Shown here: piece after piece, positions 8,310-16,871 of the stretch | Numbering within the stretch: position 1 is the stretch's first letter | Layout of the letters: each line of letters opens with the position of its first letter | Source: Methylocaldum szegediense | GTDB lineage: Bacteria; Pseudomonadota; Gammaproteobacteria; Methylococcales; Methylococcaceae | DNA length: 64,000 bases | Reading direction: 5' to 3' | Assembly (NCBI RefSeq): GCF_949769195.1 | Contig: NZ_OX458333.1 | Span: forward strand, 1,550,001 to 1,614,000 | Program-made: the position numbers and the translations under genes | The notes under the pieces: generated by a model | Databases searched by the model: none | The model's input: only the letters and a program-made list of their open reading frames with translations | Told to the model about the DNA's origin: nothing

Positions 8310-11109
8310 TGCCGACGATATCGAAACCGCGTTCGATGAGTTGGTGGTAAGAAAGGGTTGTGCCGTCGGCGAACTCGAACGTGTCGATCACCGGATTCGC
8401 CCCTGGGTCGTCGGCGTTGAAGCCCTCGATATGGATCGCGCCGCCGTCCGGCAAATGGATCGCCAACGAGCCCAAACCCAGACGGAGGTCGGATGGCCCG
8501 ATCCCGGCGCCGAAGCTCAGAACGTTGCCGATCGGCCCGCCGGCAGCCCCCGGCTCGGCGAAGTCGTCGATCCGGTCGATGCCGTCGCCTAGGTTGTAGA
8601 CATAGGTATCGCGCCCAGCCCCGCCCTCGAGCGTGTCGTCGCCGATACCGCCGACCAGGACGTCGGCGCCGTCGTCGGCATGCAAAACATCCTGTTCCGC
8701 GCCACCGTCGAGATAATCCACCCCGGTTCCGCCTGCCAGGACGTCCGAGCCCGCACCGGCGAACAGCGTGTCGTTGTCTGCACCGCCCAGCAGGGTGTCG
8801 TTGCCTTCCCCGCTTTCGACATAGTCGTCACCCGCGCCGCCATCGACGTAATCGTCGCCGTCCGCTCCGGCGAGCGCGGATAGCGGACCCGCCCAAATAT
8901 CGTCGTTTCCGCCGCCACCGAAGATGATGTCACCCCCGGCTTCACCGAACAACTGATCGTTCTCGGAACCGCCGTCCAGCACATCGATTCCGGATCCCCC
9001 TATCAGGATATCCTCACCCTCGCCTCCCTTGAGGTCGTCGTCTCCGCCATTGCCCAGCAATATGTCGTTATCCTTGCCGCCGGCCAGGTTGTCTTTCGCA
9101 CCATGGCCGATCAGCAGGTCATTGCCGTCCCCGCCCCACAGGGCCACCCCCTGGACATGGGCGGGCATACTCGCCATGCCATGCTCCCAAGACCTTGCCG
9201 GTGCGATACCGGTCGGTGCAAGGGTAGGATGCATGTATTTGACGTTGAAGACGTTGCTCGAGGTGATCGTGAACTCGTAGGTCCAGCCTCCGCCGAGTAC
9301 CGACTCGCCGCGGTAGGTTTCGCCGGGACGAATCCCGCCGTAGTAGTCCACGGTAACGCTACCGCTTGCATGCAAATAGGGGGCACTGTGCCCACTGTTC
9401 CAGTGCTGGCTGACATCGGTCCAAAAAGCGTCCGCGGTGATTGGCGAGTTGGGCCGGTCGATGACCATAAATTCGGCACCGACCGCGGAGATGATGTCGT
9501 GCCCGCCGCCGGCGTCGACGAAGCTCCCGTCGCCCACACCGGTGATGTAGTCATCACCTGGCCCGCCGTCGATATGATCTGCCCCGCCGTCACCCACGAT
9601 CCAGTCGTTCCCGTCGCCCCCGTTCAGAACGTCGGCTTCGGCCGAACCCCAGATCATGTCTTTGCCGTCCAGGCCATCCACCCGTACTGAGCCGATCGAT
9701 GTGCTGCTGAGATAGTTGCCGGTTTCGTCGCCGTTAAGCTGAGTGTGCGTCGTAGGCGGCGCGGCGGCCAAGCGGATGCCCAGATCGCCCGATTGGAAAT
9801 CCGCTCCCAGGTCGATGGACGCGCCGTCCGGCGTTTGCAACTGCCAGGTGGCACCGCGGATCAGGATCAGGCCGTCTGCCGAGGTGTACGTGTCCGGCTG
9901 ATCGTCAACCGGTTTGAAGTAACCGGTGGCGAGCTGATCAGAAACCGTGCTTTCGATGCGGATCAAGCCATGGAACGTGCCATCTGCCTCACGTGTTTCG
10001 ACAATTCGGTCGCTGCCGTCACCGCTTCGATGGACGTAGGTATCGAAACCCGCGCCGCCAACCAGGATGTCGTCGCCCTTGCCGCCTTCTAGCGTGTCGT
10101 TGCCGGCGTTTCCTTCCAGACGGTTTACCGCATCGTTACCAATCAGGCGGTCGTCACTCGTTCCGCCTATGGCGTTTTCAATCCAATTGTGCTCGTAGCC
10201 GGCAATCTGATAAGCAATCGCAATTTGCTGCACGCTGTGCCGCTCGTCTTTGCCGACAAAGCTGAAATGCCCAGGACGTAAGTCAATCGTGACCGGCTTG
10301 GTCAATGCCGATGCGTCGATGACGTCGTCGCTCCCATCCGCATCCCAAATCGCCTGGATTGCATTGGCGCCAGTTTGAAAGGTATAGCGGTCGCCATCTC
10401 CGGCCCCGGTGTTCGGATTGGCCCCGTACAGCGTTTGAATGGCCAGGATGTCGTAAAGCATAGGCGCAGACGCCCACCACTCGGCATAACCCGGTATGCC
10501 TTTCACCGGTTGATAGGACATCACGGTATAGCGCTGACCGGGATCGGACGGCAGGGGATTTGGATTGGCGGTTTCGTCTTTGTAGTTCACCGGATGATTC
10601 AAGCCCAGCGCATGGCCCAATTCATGTACGAAGGTGTTAAAGCCGGTTTGCCCGGGCTCAAGCTGACTGTTCTGAATTGCGGCCGGCCCGGTATTCGCAA
10701 TCACGATATCGCCGACCGAGTTTACCGAGCGGGATGCGGAGGGGAAAGTTGTGCTTCCAAGAATGTCTCGCTCTTCCATTGCACCACCCACAACAACAAT
10801 ATCCCCAAAAGAATATGAAGCCGCTGATCCCTCGACCGTGAAGGTATACGGAGCCTCCTCTTTTAAGTGAATATTGGCGACGCTTTCCCAACGTTCGACA
10901 GCCGCACGAAAGGCTTCTTTCTGTGGTCCTGTAATGGAATTAATAGTGCCCTTTACTACTTTGCTCAATCCAAAGTCAAAGTTTTCCCAATAAGGCAAGA
11001 GATCAGCAAAACTGTAGGTCAGGTTCAGTTCCTGGCCAAGATCGTAGCCATTCCAAGCGTAGGTTCTCACCAATGAATTCTTAATTTCTTCCTTCGTATA
11101 CGCTGTCAT
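8230..11109 (-). CDS. Serralysin-type RTX metalloprotease, C-terminally truncated
   Basis: A 959-residue protein whose N-terminal ~250 residues form an M10B zinc metalloprotease. The zinc site is HELGHALGLNH (H162, E163, H166, H172) and the Met-turn is M197-S-Y. RTX nonapeptides follow (about 330-350, 480-530, 650-830). Residues about 828-933 nearly duplicate part of the large RTX protein. Soon after GFDIVGT the sequence switches to an unrelated tail of 25 residues (VQHPQLREKADKK...) taken from the adjoining element. The normal C-terminal secretion signal is therefore gone, and export by the type I system is doubtful although the protease domain is intact. The start is supported by GGAGATAAA just before ATG. 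The gene follows the 184-residue exported protein by 52 bp. Serralysins are normally secreted by an HlyB-type system and often have a linked periplasmic inhibitor. Confidence 0.9.
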   Translation of the reverse strand: MTAYTKEEIKNSLVRTYAWNGYDLGQELNLTYSFADLLPYWENFDFGLSKVVKGTINSITGPQKEAFRAAVERWESVANIHLKEEAPYTFTVEGSAASYSFGDIVVVGGAMEERDILGSTTFPSASRSVNSVGDIVIANTGPAAIQNSQLEPGQTGFNTFVHELGHALGLNHPVNYKDETANPNPLPSDPGQRYTVMSYQPVKGIPGYAEWWASAPMLYDILAIQTLYGANPNTGAGDGDRYTFQTGANAIQAIWDADGSDDVIDASALTKPVTIDLRPGHFSFVGKDERHSVQQIAIAYQIAGYEHNWIENAIGGTSDDRLIGNDAVNRLEGNAGNDTLEGGKGDDILVGGAGFDTYVHRSGDGSDRIVETREADGTFHGLIRIESTVSDQLATGYFKPVDDQPDTYTSADGLILIRGATWQLQTPDGASIDLGADFQSGDLGIRLAAAPPTTHTQLNGDETGNYLSSTSIGSVRVDGLDGKDMIWGSAEADVLNGGDGNDWIVGDGGADHIDGGPGDDYITGVGDGSFVDAGGGHDIISAVGAEFMVIDRPNSPITADAFWTDVSQHWNSGHSAPYLHASGSVTVDYYGGIRPGETYRGESVLGGGWTYEFTITSSNVFNVKYMHPTLAPTGIAPARSWEHGMASMPAHVQGVALWGGDGNDLLIGHGAKDNLAGGKDNDILLGNGGDDDLKGGEGEDILIGGSGIDVLDGGSENDQLFGEAGGDIIFGGGGNDDIWAGPLSALAGADGDDYVDGGAGDDYVESGEGNDTLLGGADNDTLFAGAGSDVLAGGTGVDYLDGGAEQDVLHADDGADVLVGGIGDDTLEGGAGRDTYVYNLGDGIDRIDDFAEPGAAGGPIGNVLSFGAGIGPSDLRLGLGSLAIHLPDGGAIHIEGFNADDPGANPVIDTFEFADGTTLSYHQLIERGFDIVGTVQHPQLREKADKKPRHWRTILSSSL

Positions 11110-11161
11110 TTTATCTCCATCTCATAGAAATATTTTTCTGCCAATACTATGCAGAGATAGC

Positions 11162-11716
11162 TCAATATTCAAAATCATCTGGAAGATCGTGAATGAGGCA
11201 AAAATCGTGTTCCGGGTCCCCTTTCGGAAAGCAGATCCATTGATCGATGTTGATTAACTTATTCAAGCGCGTCGCAATCGCCAGAAAGAAAATACGATTA
11301 TTGATGCGCATATTGACATAATTATCTTTATATTTAACTATATCCGCTGTAGGCAAAGCTCGCATTATCTTTTCATACTTTAACAGCTCCTTGAAAGGTA
11401 ATGACAAAAATGCCAAGCGCAGCTCTTCAACCTGTTCCCGGGTCAATTGAGCATACCGGTCGCCAAGCACGGCTACACGCTGGCGCCACACATCCCTGAT
11501 CTTGACTTTGTTCCCCTGGTAATGAACCTTACCATCAACATAAACCTTGATAACAAAATCAGACTGCCCAAAAATGAAGTATGTGAGCTCAAATATCGGC
11601 TCAGACTCGGTCATCGCCGATGCGATCTGGCAGAACCACAGACCCATTATGAACAGAACCCCAACAAGGCTTTTTATCACACCTTTCGTGATTCCTGGCT
11701 TATCAAAGGCAGTCAT
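11162..11716 (-). CDS. Small exported protein linked to the RTX protease (paralog 1, intact)
   Basis: A 184-residue protein with a signal peptide (hydrophobic VIKSLVGVLFIMGLWFCQ, likely cleavage after IASA), so it is predicted periplasmic or secreted. The mature part has the pattern FELTY..GQSDFVIKVYVDGKV followed by LTREQVEELRLAFLSLPF. This resembles the DUF6438 fold family (beta-rich start, then a helix); the resemblance is by eye only. Two further paralogs, both broken, lie upstream at 11767-13374 and 14647-17061. It ends 52 bp before the RTX protease gene and is probably in the same transcript. Serralysin genes are often paired with a periplasmic inhibitor, and this protein has the right size, location and linkage, but not a recognised inhibitor fold. 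Confidence 0.75.
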   Translation of the reverse strand: MTAFDKPGITKGVIKSLVGVLFIMGLWFCQIASAMTESEPIFELTYFIFGQSDFVIKVYVDGKVHYQGNKVKIRDVWRQRVAVLGDRYAQLTREQVEELRLAFLSLPFKELLKYEKIMRALPTADIVKYKDNYVNMRINNRIFFLAIATRLNKLINIDQWICFPKGDPEHDFCLIHDLPDDFEY

Positions 11717-11827
11717 TTCTTACTCCGGAATAGATAGGTTCACTTCGCGGCAGTATCTCGAAATCTCTAATATTCAAAATCATCGGGCAGATCACTAGAG
11801 TTGTTTCTGATGCTAAACAATTGTAAA

Positions 11828-12334
11828 TCAAGATATTTTGTAGTTCCAAAGCCCGGCGGAAAGTGAGAAAAAATAATCCACGAAGTGACCCAGATGATTT
11901 CTAATCCGATGCATCAAGCAGTGGAAGAACTTCATGCCACCGATGGCATGCTCAACGATGACCCGGGTGGCGGCTTGTTTTCTGTTCTGTTTCTTCTGCT
12001 CAGGCGTCAATGTCGGATTAGGGTTTTTCTTGGATTTTCTAGGTTTCTTGTGGGGTAGATATATTTGGGTACTTTGATAATCTTTGTCAGCCCCCAGAAA
12101 TCCTAAGTCAAGCCATAAACCGACCTTCTCGAACCACGCTGAACCCGGCGTGAAGACGTCTTTCATGAGTGTGTAGTCATGTACGCTGCCTGCCACAATG
12201 CAGCACAAAAACAATATCCTTCGATTAAAGTCGGAGATGACGAGGGATTTGAGCGTATGTCTTTTTTTTTCCGCTGTAACGCTTTTCCTGTTCAGTTTCA
12301 TCTTGGGGTCGAACGCAAGCGACCTCCACGCCAT
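11828..12334 (-). CDS. ISL2-like transposase, C-terminal frame (copy A)
   Basis: This frame supplies the rest of the DDE_Tnp_4 domain: second Asp in GSVHDYTLMKD and the Glu in RVIVEHAIGGMK. Its own ATG (12334) overlaps the first frame, but the residues before RHTLKSLV do not look native. It is more likely translated as a fusion by slippage on the A9 run than as a free protein. Confidence 0.72.
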   Translation of the reverse strand: MAWRSLAFDPKMKLNRKSVTAEKKRHTLKSLVISDFNRRILFLCCIVAGSVHDYTLMKDVFTPGSAWFEKVGLWLDLGFLGADKDYQSTQIYLPHKKPRKSKKNPNPTLTPEQKKQNRKQAATRVIVEHAIGGMKFFHCLMHRIRNHLGHFVDYFFSLSAGLWNYKIS

Positions 12335-12755
12335 CGATCGCTATGTTCTTATATTGATCAATGAGTTGAGAGAATTCTTCTGGGGTTGTTAGCGTTCGCT
12401 CCGGCATGACGTTGAGGCTTGTCAGCGCTCGTCCCAAAACCGGCAGCAACCGGTCGATGTGGGCATGGGCATGTCCGCCACTGAAACCGAAATGAAAGCC
12501 CAGAACGTCAAAAGTGGGATAGGTTTTCAGATAGTACAAAACGAAAAACAGCTTTTTCTCGTAAGAATCAAGATAACCTTTAGGACCGCCCTGTTTGACG
12601 TGTTTTATCTCGCCCTTTTCGACACGCTCTCGATCGATGGCGAGAGCGGCCGACTCGAATACTTTGACGAGGGCTGTGAACTTCGCCTTGGGCATTCCAA
12701 TCAACGATGCCACGATGCGGTCATCGGTTATTTGGCTAAATTTGTCGTAGATCAC
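12225..12755 (-). CDS. ISL2-like transposase, N-terminal frame (copy A)
   Basis: 176 residues with an HTH_Tnp_4-like start (MIYDKFSQITDDRIVASLIG) and the first catalytic Asp in NIAIDGVEVAC. The frame runs over a run of nine A residues in the segment encoding KRYSGKKK and soon stops. The DDE domain continues in the other frame (RHTLKSLVISD). Losing one A, or slipping by one base on the run, would fuse the two. Confidence 0.75.
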   Translation of the reverse strand: MIYDKFSQITDDRIVASLIGMPKAKFTALVKVFESAALAIDRERVEKGEIKHVKQGGPKGYLDSYEKKLFFVLYYLKTYPTFDVLGFHFGFSGGHAHAHIDRLLPVLGRALTSLNVMPERTLTTPEEFSQLIDQYKNIAIDGVEVACVRPQDETEQEKRYSGKKKTYAQIPRHLRL

Positions 12756-13484
12756 GGAAGGTTTTTATATTCGGATTTGTTTGAGAAACAAGTGGGCTAT
12801 CAATACCATGCATTGGCATCAGGTACAACTCTACTGATAAGGCAGGTATCATGCTCAGGATCATTTTCCGGAAAACAAATCCATTGATCGATGTCGATCC
12901 ACCTGTTCAGCCGTGTCGTAATCGATTCGAAGAAAATAATATTATCAATGCGCATCTGAACGTAGGGGGCTTGGTACTGGATAACGGCGGCCCACGTCAC
13001 AGCCGGCATTTTTTCTCGTACTTTAGCAACTCTTTAAAAGGCAGTGACAGAAACACCGTTCGCAGCTCTTCCACCTGCTCCCGGGTCAATTGAGCATACC
13101 GGTGACCTAGCACGGGCACATGTTGGCGCCACTCATCCCTGATCTTCACCTTACTCCCCTGGTAATCGACTTTGCCGTCATCGAAAACCTTAATGACAAA
13201 AATCGGTTGTCCAAAACTCTTATAGGTTAACTCGAATAGCGGTTCAGGTTCTTTCATTGCCGATGCGACTTGGCAAAATAGCAAACCCGTGATGAGTAAA
13301 ATCCCTTCAAACGCTCCAAACAGCGCTTGTTTGATAGCTTTTCGGCGAGGTTTAGTTACCTTGTTTTCGAACATCTTTATTTCTCCTTGAACCGAATACA
13401 CTAATCGGGCCTGATAACACCAGGCAGGTGCAGTATTTGGCGAGTTGCTCCACACTATCCGCTCGCAAAAAAGACCACCCTATG

Positions 13485-14549
13485 TGTCGCGTTCCGTGTG
13501 ATTATTTACCGAGAAGGAGTTATGCTCTGTTCGAAGCCCGGAGCCTTCTCCAGGAGATATTCGGTTCGTCCAAGTGAGGTTTCTCTCCATGCAGATTCGT
13601 CTTCATAAGAACGCCCGTACCACCCCGGCCGTTCGGCAGGCCATTCAAGCGTCCACGTTGAGCGAGCGCGCCTTGGCCCAAAAGCATGGCATTAGCCGAA
13701 CGACCGTCCGCAAGTGGAAACACCGCTCCTCGGTCGAAGATGCCTCACACCGGCCCCACACCCTCAGAACCACGCTCACGCCCGCCCAGGAAGCCATCGT
13801 GGTCTACCTCCGCCAAGCTCTGCTCCTCCCCTTGGATGATCTCCTGGCCGTGACCCGGGAATTTCTCAATCCCGCCGTGTCCCGTTCCGGGCTAGACCGC
13901 TGCCTGCGCCGCCACGGGGTGGCGTCCCTCAAGACCCTGCTTCCGCCTACAGAGAAGGCGAAGGTCAAACCCTTCAAGGCCTATGAGCCCGGCTTCCTTC
14001 ACCTGGATGTTAAGTACTTGCCCGCCATCGACGGCGAACCCCGCCGATACCTGTTCGTCGCCATCGACCGCGCCACCCGCTGGGTCTATGTCGCCCTCAA
14101 GCCCAACCGCTCCGCCTTAAGCGCAAAGGACTTCCTCAAAGCGGTGATTCAGGCCGCGCCTTTCCGCATCCAGAAATGCCTGACCGACAACGGCTCGGAG
14201 TTTACCGACCGTTTCCTGACCCGAACTCGGCAGCCCTCGGGGACGCATGAGTTTGACCGCCTCTGTACTGAACAAGGCATCGAACATCGCCTGATTCCGC
14301 CGGGCCGGCCCCAAACGAATGGCCTGGTGGAACGCTTCAATGGCCGCATCGAGGAGGTGTTGCAAACCCATCACTTCGATTCAACCGCCGACCTGGAAAC
14401 CACCTTGCACCGCTATGTCGACCTGTACAATCATCATATTCCTCAACGGGCCTTAGGCCATCTCACCCCGATTCAGGCTCTTAAAAACTGGCAAATGTCT
14501 CATCCCCATCTTTTTCGCAAGAAGGTTCATAATCTTGCGGAACTTGACA
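13485..14549 (+). mobile_element. IS481-family insertion sequence, copy 2 (1,065 bp)
   Basis: The ends are TGTCGCGTTCCG at the left and, reversed, TGTCAAGTTCCG at the right. The flanks CCTATG and TCTTAG do not match, so no target duplication remains. The left flank is the upstream region of paralog 2, which is also seen intact at 17076-17165. The right flank is the start of a third RTX gene. The IS therefore marks a deletion that removed nearly all of that gene. Confidence 0.88.
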
Positions 14550-14611
14550 TCTTAGCCAGTGCGCTCTTAATCTCATCCTGGGTAAATTTTGTCACCTTAA
14601 TTACCCCTTGA
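13589..14611 (+). CDS. IS481-family transposase, copy 2
   Basis: 340 residues from the ATG at 13589 (AAGTGAGG-type ribosome site 9 nt upstream). It has the same helix-turn-helix and DDE residues as copy 1 (HLDVKY, TDNGSEF, NGLVERFNG). The frame leaves the IS at 14549 without a stop and reads about 20 host codons (ASALLISSWVNFVTLITP) before terminating, so the C-terminus is set by the insertion site. Confidence 0.87.
   Translation: MQIRLHKNARTTPAVRQAIQASTLSERALAQKHGISRTTVRKWKHRSSVEDASHRPHTLRTTLTPAQEAIVVYLRQALLLPLDDLLAVTREFLNPAVSRSGLDRCLRRHGVASLKTLLPPTEKAKVKPFKAYEPGFLHLDVKYLPAIDGEPRRYLFVAIDRATRWVYVALKPNRSALSAKDFLKAVIQAAPFRIQKCLTDNGSEFTDRFLTRTRQPSGTHEFDRLCTEQGIEHRLIPPGRPQTNGLVERFNGRIEEVLQTHHFDSTADLETTLHRYVDLYNHHIPQRALGHLTPIQALKNWQMSHPHLFRKKVHNLAELDILASALLISSWVNFVTLITP
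14550..14595 (-). pseudogene. Start of a third RTX protease gene, cut off by IS481 copy 2
   Basis: Reading from GTG at 14595 the frame gives (M)TKFTQDEIKSALAK, a clear match to the N-terminus of the intact RTX protease (MTAYTKEEIKNSLVR). It stops at the IS boundary after 15 codons. It lies 51 bp after the end of paralog 3, the same spacing as between paralog 1 and the intact RTX protease, which confirms a repeated small-gene / RTX-gene unit. Confidence 0.7.
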
Positions 14612-14846
14612 TCGAACGATTCACTTACCAGCAGTACCACAGACCCTTAATATTCGAAACCCTCAGGAAGTTCGCTGATCAGGCAGGTATCACGTTCCTG
14701 AAAACAGATCCCTTGATCGATGTCGATCCACTTCTTCAGCCGCGTCGTAACCGTTTTGAAAAAAATAATAGAGTTGTACCTGATGCCAATGCATGGTATT
14801 GATAGCCCACTTGTTTCTCAAACAAATCCGAATATAAAAACCTTCC

Positions 14847-15377
14847 GTGATCTACGACAAATTTAGCCAAATAACCGATGACCGCATCGTGGCATCGTTG
14901 ATTGGAATGCCCAAGGCGAAGTTCACAGCCCTCGTCAAAGTATTCGAGTCGGCCGCTCTCGCCATCGATCGAGAGCGTGTCGAAAAGGGCGAGATAAAAC
15001 ACGTCAAACAGGGCGGTCCTAAAGGTTATCTTGATTCTTACGAGAAAAAGCTGTTTTTCGTTTTGTACTATCTGAAAACCTATCCCACTTTTGACGTTCT
15101 GGGCTTTCATTTCGGTTTCAGTGGCGGACATGCCCATGCCCACATCGACCGGTTGCTGCCGGTTTTGGGACGAGCGCTGACAAGCCTCAACGTCATGCCG
15201 GAGCGAACGCTAACAACCCCAGAAGAATTCTCTCAACTCATTGATCAATATAAGAACATAGCGATCGATGGCGTGGAGGTCGCTTGCGTTCGACCCCAAG
15301 ATGAAACTGAACAGGAAAAGCGTTACAGCGGAAAAAAAAAGACATACGCTCAAATCCCTCGTCATCTCCGACTTTAA
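14847..15377 (+). CDS. ISL2-like transposase, N-terminal frame (copy B)
   Basis: Appears identical to the first frame of copy A, starting at GTG 14847 and carrying the helix-turn-helix and the first catalytic Asp. The A9 run at 15332-15340 is where the frame must change. Both copies share the same out-of-phase run, so the element moved in this state, which favours functional slippage over random decay. Confidence 0.75.
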   Translation: MIYDKFSQITDDRIVASLIGMPKAKFTALVKVFESAALAIDRERVEKGEIKHVKQGGPKGYLDSYEKKLFFVLYYLKTYPTFDVLGFHFGFSGGHAHAHIDRLLPVLGRALTSLNVMPERTLTTPEEFSQLIDQYKNIAIDGVEVACVRPQDETEQEKRYSGKKKTYAQIPRHLRL

Positions 15378-15774
15378 TCGAAGGATATTGTTTTTGTGCT
15401 GCATTGTGGCAGGCAGCGTACATGACTACACACTCATGAAAGACGTCTTCACGCCGGGTTCAGCGTGGTTCGAGAAGGTCGGTTTATGGCTTGACTTAGG
15501 ATTTCTGGGGGCTGACAAAGATTATCAAAGTACCCAAATATATCTACCCCACAAGAAACCTAGAAAATCCAAGAAAAACCCTAATCCGACATTGACGCCT
15601 GAGCAGAAGAAACAGAACAGAAAACAAGCCGCCACCCGGGTCATCGTTGAGCATGCCATCGGTGGCATGAAGTTCTTCCACTGCTTGATGCATCGGATTA
15701 GAAATCATCTGGGTCACTTCGTGGATTATTTTTTCTCACTTTCCGCCGGGCTTTGGAACTACAAAATATCTTGA
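15268..15774 (+). CDS. ISL2-like transposase, C-terminal frame (copy B)
   Basis: Supplies the GSVHD and VIVEHAIGG parts of the DDE catalytic domain and stops just inside the right end. It overlaps the first frame by 110 bp. The functional product is expected to be the fusion through KKK-RHTLKS. Confidence 0.72.
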   Translation: MAWRSLAFDPKMKLNRKSVTAEKKRHTLKSLVISDFNRRILFLCCIVAGSVHDYTLMKDVFTPGSAWFEKVGLWLDLGFLGADKDYQSTQIYLPHKKPRKSKKNPNPTLTPEQKKQNRKQAATRVIVEHAIGGMKFFHCLMHRIRNHLGHFVDYFFSLSAGLWNYKIS

Positions 15775-16140
15775 TTTACAATTGTTTAGCATCAGAAACA
15801 ACTCTAATATTATCAATGCGCATCCGAACGTACGAGGCTTGATACTGGATAACGGCGGCCCAGGTCACTTCGGGCATCTTTTTCTCGTACTTTTGCAACT
15901 GTTTAAAAGGCAGTGATAAAAACACCATTCGCAGCTCTTCCACCTGCTCCCGGGTCAATTGCGCATACCGGTGGACTAGCATGGGCACATGTTGGCGCCA
16001 CTCATCTCTGATCTTCACCTTGTTTCCCTGGTAATCGACCTTGCCGTCATCGAAAACCTTGATGACAAAAACCGGTTATCCAAAACTGTTATAAGCTAAC
16101 TCGAATAGCGGCTCAGGTTCTTTCATTGCCGGGTGGTGGA

Positions 16141-16608
16141 TCAATTTAGTTGAAAGCAGTAGCGATTAATGAAGAGGCCGATCACCCCATCGTGAAGCAA
16201 CTCAGATTTTGAAAAGCAGAGCGTTTTGCGAGTCAAGCGCTTGATGCGAGTACGTAACAAAAGGTTTTTGTTTTCGATCTTTTGCGTATGTTTCTTACCA
16301 ATGACGTGCTGGTTTGCCGGAATGAACGCCGCATAGCTTGGCCAATCATCGGTGTAATCGGTTCGAATATTGAAAACACGCAGGTTGGCGATCAATTGTG
16401 CGCAAACCTCCTCTTTGCGCCGCCCAAACACAAAGGACAAAATGCATCCGGTGGCGGCGTCGATGGCGTACCAGAGCCAACGTTGGTTCGTCTTGCGAGC
16501 CACATAGCTCCACTGTTCGTCCGCCTGAACATCCATCGGTGAATCAAAGAGATGCCTGATTTCCACGGCGATTTCCCGAGAGCCGATGTAAGGATTCACC
16601 GTGACCAC
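16141..16608 (-). CDS. insB: IS1-family InsB transposase domain
   Basis: 155 residues with the IS1 DDE pattern: DVQADEQWSYV, then YTDDWPSY, then IENKNLLLRTRIKRLTRKT and the conserved FSKS. After a -1 slip on the A7 run, InsA reads on as KKSTEVVTVNPYIGSRE, giving the usual InsAB' transposase. All key residues seem present, so the element may be active. Confidence 0.85.
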   Translation of the reverse strand: MVTVNPYIGSREIAVEIRHLFDSPMDVQADEQWSYVARKTNQRWLWYAIDAATGCILSFVFGRRKEEVCAQLIANLRVFNIRTDYTDDWPSYAAFIPANQHVIGKKHTQKIENKNLLLRTRIKRLTRKTLCFSKSELLHDGVIGLFINRYCFQLN

Positions 16609-16871
16609 TTCGGTAGACTTTTTTTGAATGTAGCCATGACCGTGTTTTTCCCAATCCCGAGAACACGAGCGGTATCTCGAATACCATTGCCATTCATCGC
16701 CATGTCAACAATCTGCTCTTTGATGCCGGACTCGTAGGCCCGGTAAATGTATTCGGTCTTGAAGGTGCGCCCACAGTGCTTGCAACGAAAGCGGGGATAA
16801 CCACTCTGTGTACCATAGCGCACCACATCGGAACTTTTACAGTATTTGCACGGAATCGTTTGAGAGGCCAT
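16596..16871 (-). CDS. insA: IS1-family InsA (DNA-binding regulator)
   Basis: 91 residues from ATG at 16871, with a zinc-ribbon (CKYCKSSDVV...FRCKHCG) and a helix-turn-helix (IRDTARVLGIGKNTVMATFKK). InsA binds the IS ends and represses. The upstream ATG at 16883 is in frame, but the family starts near MASQTIPCKYC. The frame crosses the slippery AAAAAAA that allows a -1 shift into InsB. Confidence 0.85.
   Translation of the reverse strand: MASQTIPCKYCKSSDVVRYGTQSGYPRFRCKHCGRTFKTEYIYRAYESGIKEQIVDMAMNGNGIRDTARVLGIGKNTVMATFKKSLPKWSR

Larger units (their letters stand above)
11797..12832 (-). mobile_element. IS5-family (ISL2-like) insertion sequence, copy A (1,036 bp)
   Basis: The inverted ends are AGAGTTGTTTCTGATGC at the left and, reversed, AGAGTTGTACCTGATGC at the right. 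A 3-bp direct repeat, ACT, flanks it (11794-11796 and 12833-12835). A 3-bp ANT duplication is the signature of the ISL2 subgroup of IS5. Copy B (14770-15805) is the same length and apparently the same sequence in opposite orientation, with its own ANT duplication (AAT), so both are independent, recent insertions. Confidence 0.88.
11767..13374 (-). pseudogene. Small exported protein, paralog 2: frameshifted and interrupted by an ISL2-like element
   Basis: Reading from ATG at 13374 (AAGGAG 8 nt upstream), the frame encodes MFENKVTKPRRKAIKQ, a signal peptide ending QVASA, and the FELTY...FVIKVFDDGKV and LTREQVEELR motifs of paralog 1. It then shifts frame after KYEKK. The other frame continues MPAVTWAAVIQYQ and DPEHDTCLIS until the insertion at 12832. 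Beyond the IS (from 11796) the original end, DLPDDFEY and TAG, is intact and matches paralog 1. The gene thus carries two independent lesions: a frameshift near 13000 and the IS with a 3-bp target duplication. It lies 50 bp upstream of paralog 1. Confidence 0.85.
14770..15805 (+). mobile_element. IS5-family (ISL2-like) insertion sequence, copy B (1,036 bp)
   Basis: Same ends and length as copy A but inverted (AGAGTTGTACC... to ...CAACTCT). It is flanked by AAT at 14767-14769 and 15806-15808. Together copies A and B form 1-kb inverted repeats around 1.9 kb that contains IS481 copy 2, a configuration able to invert by homologous recombination. Confidence 0.88.
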
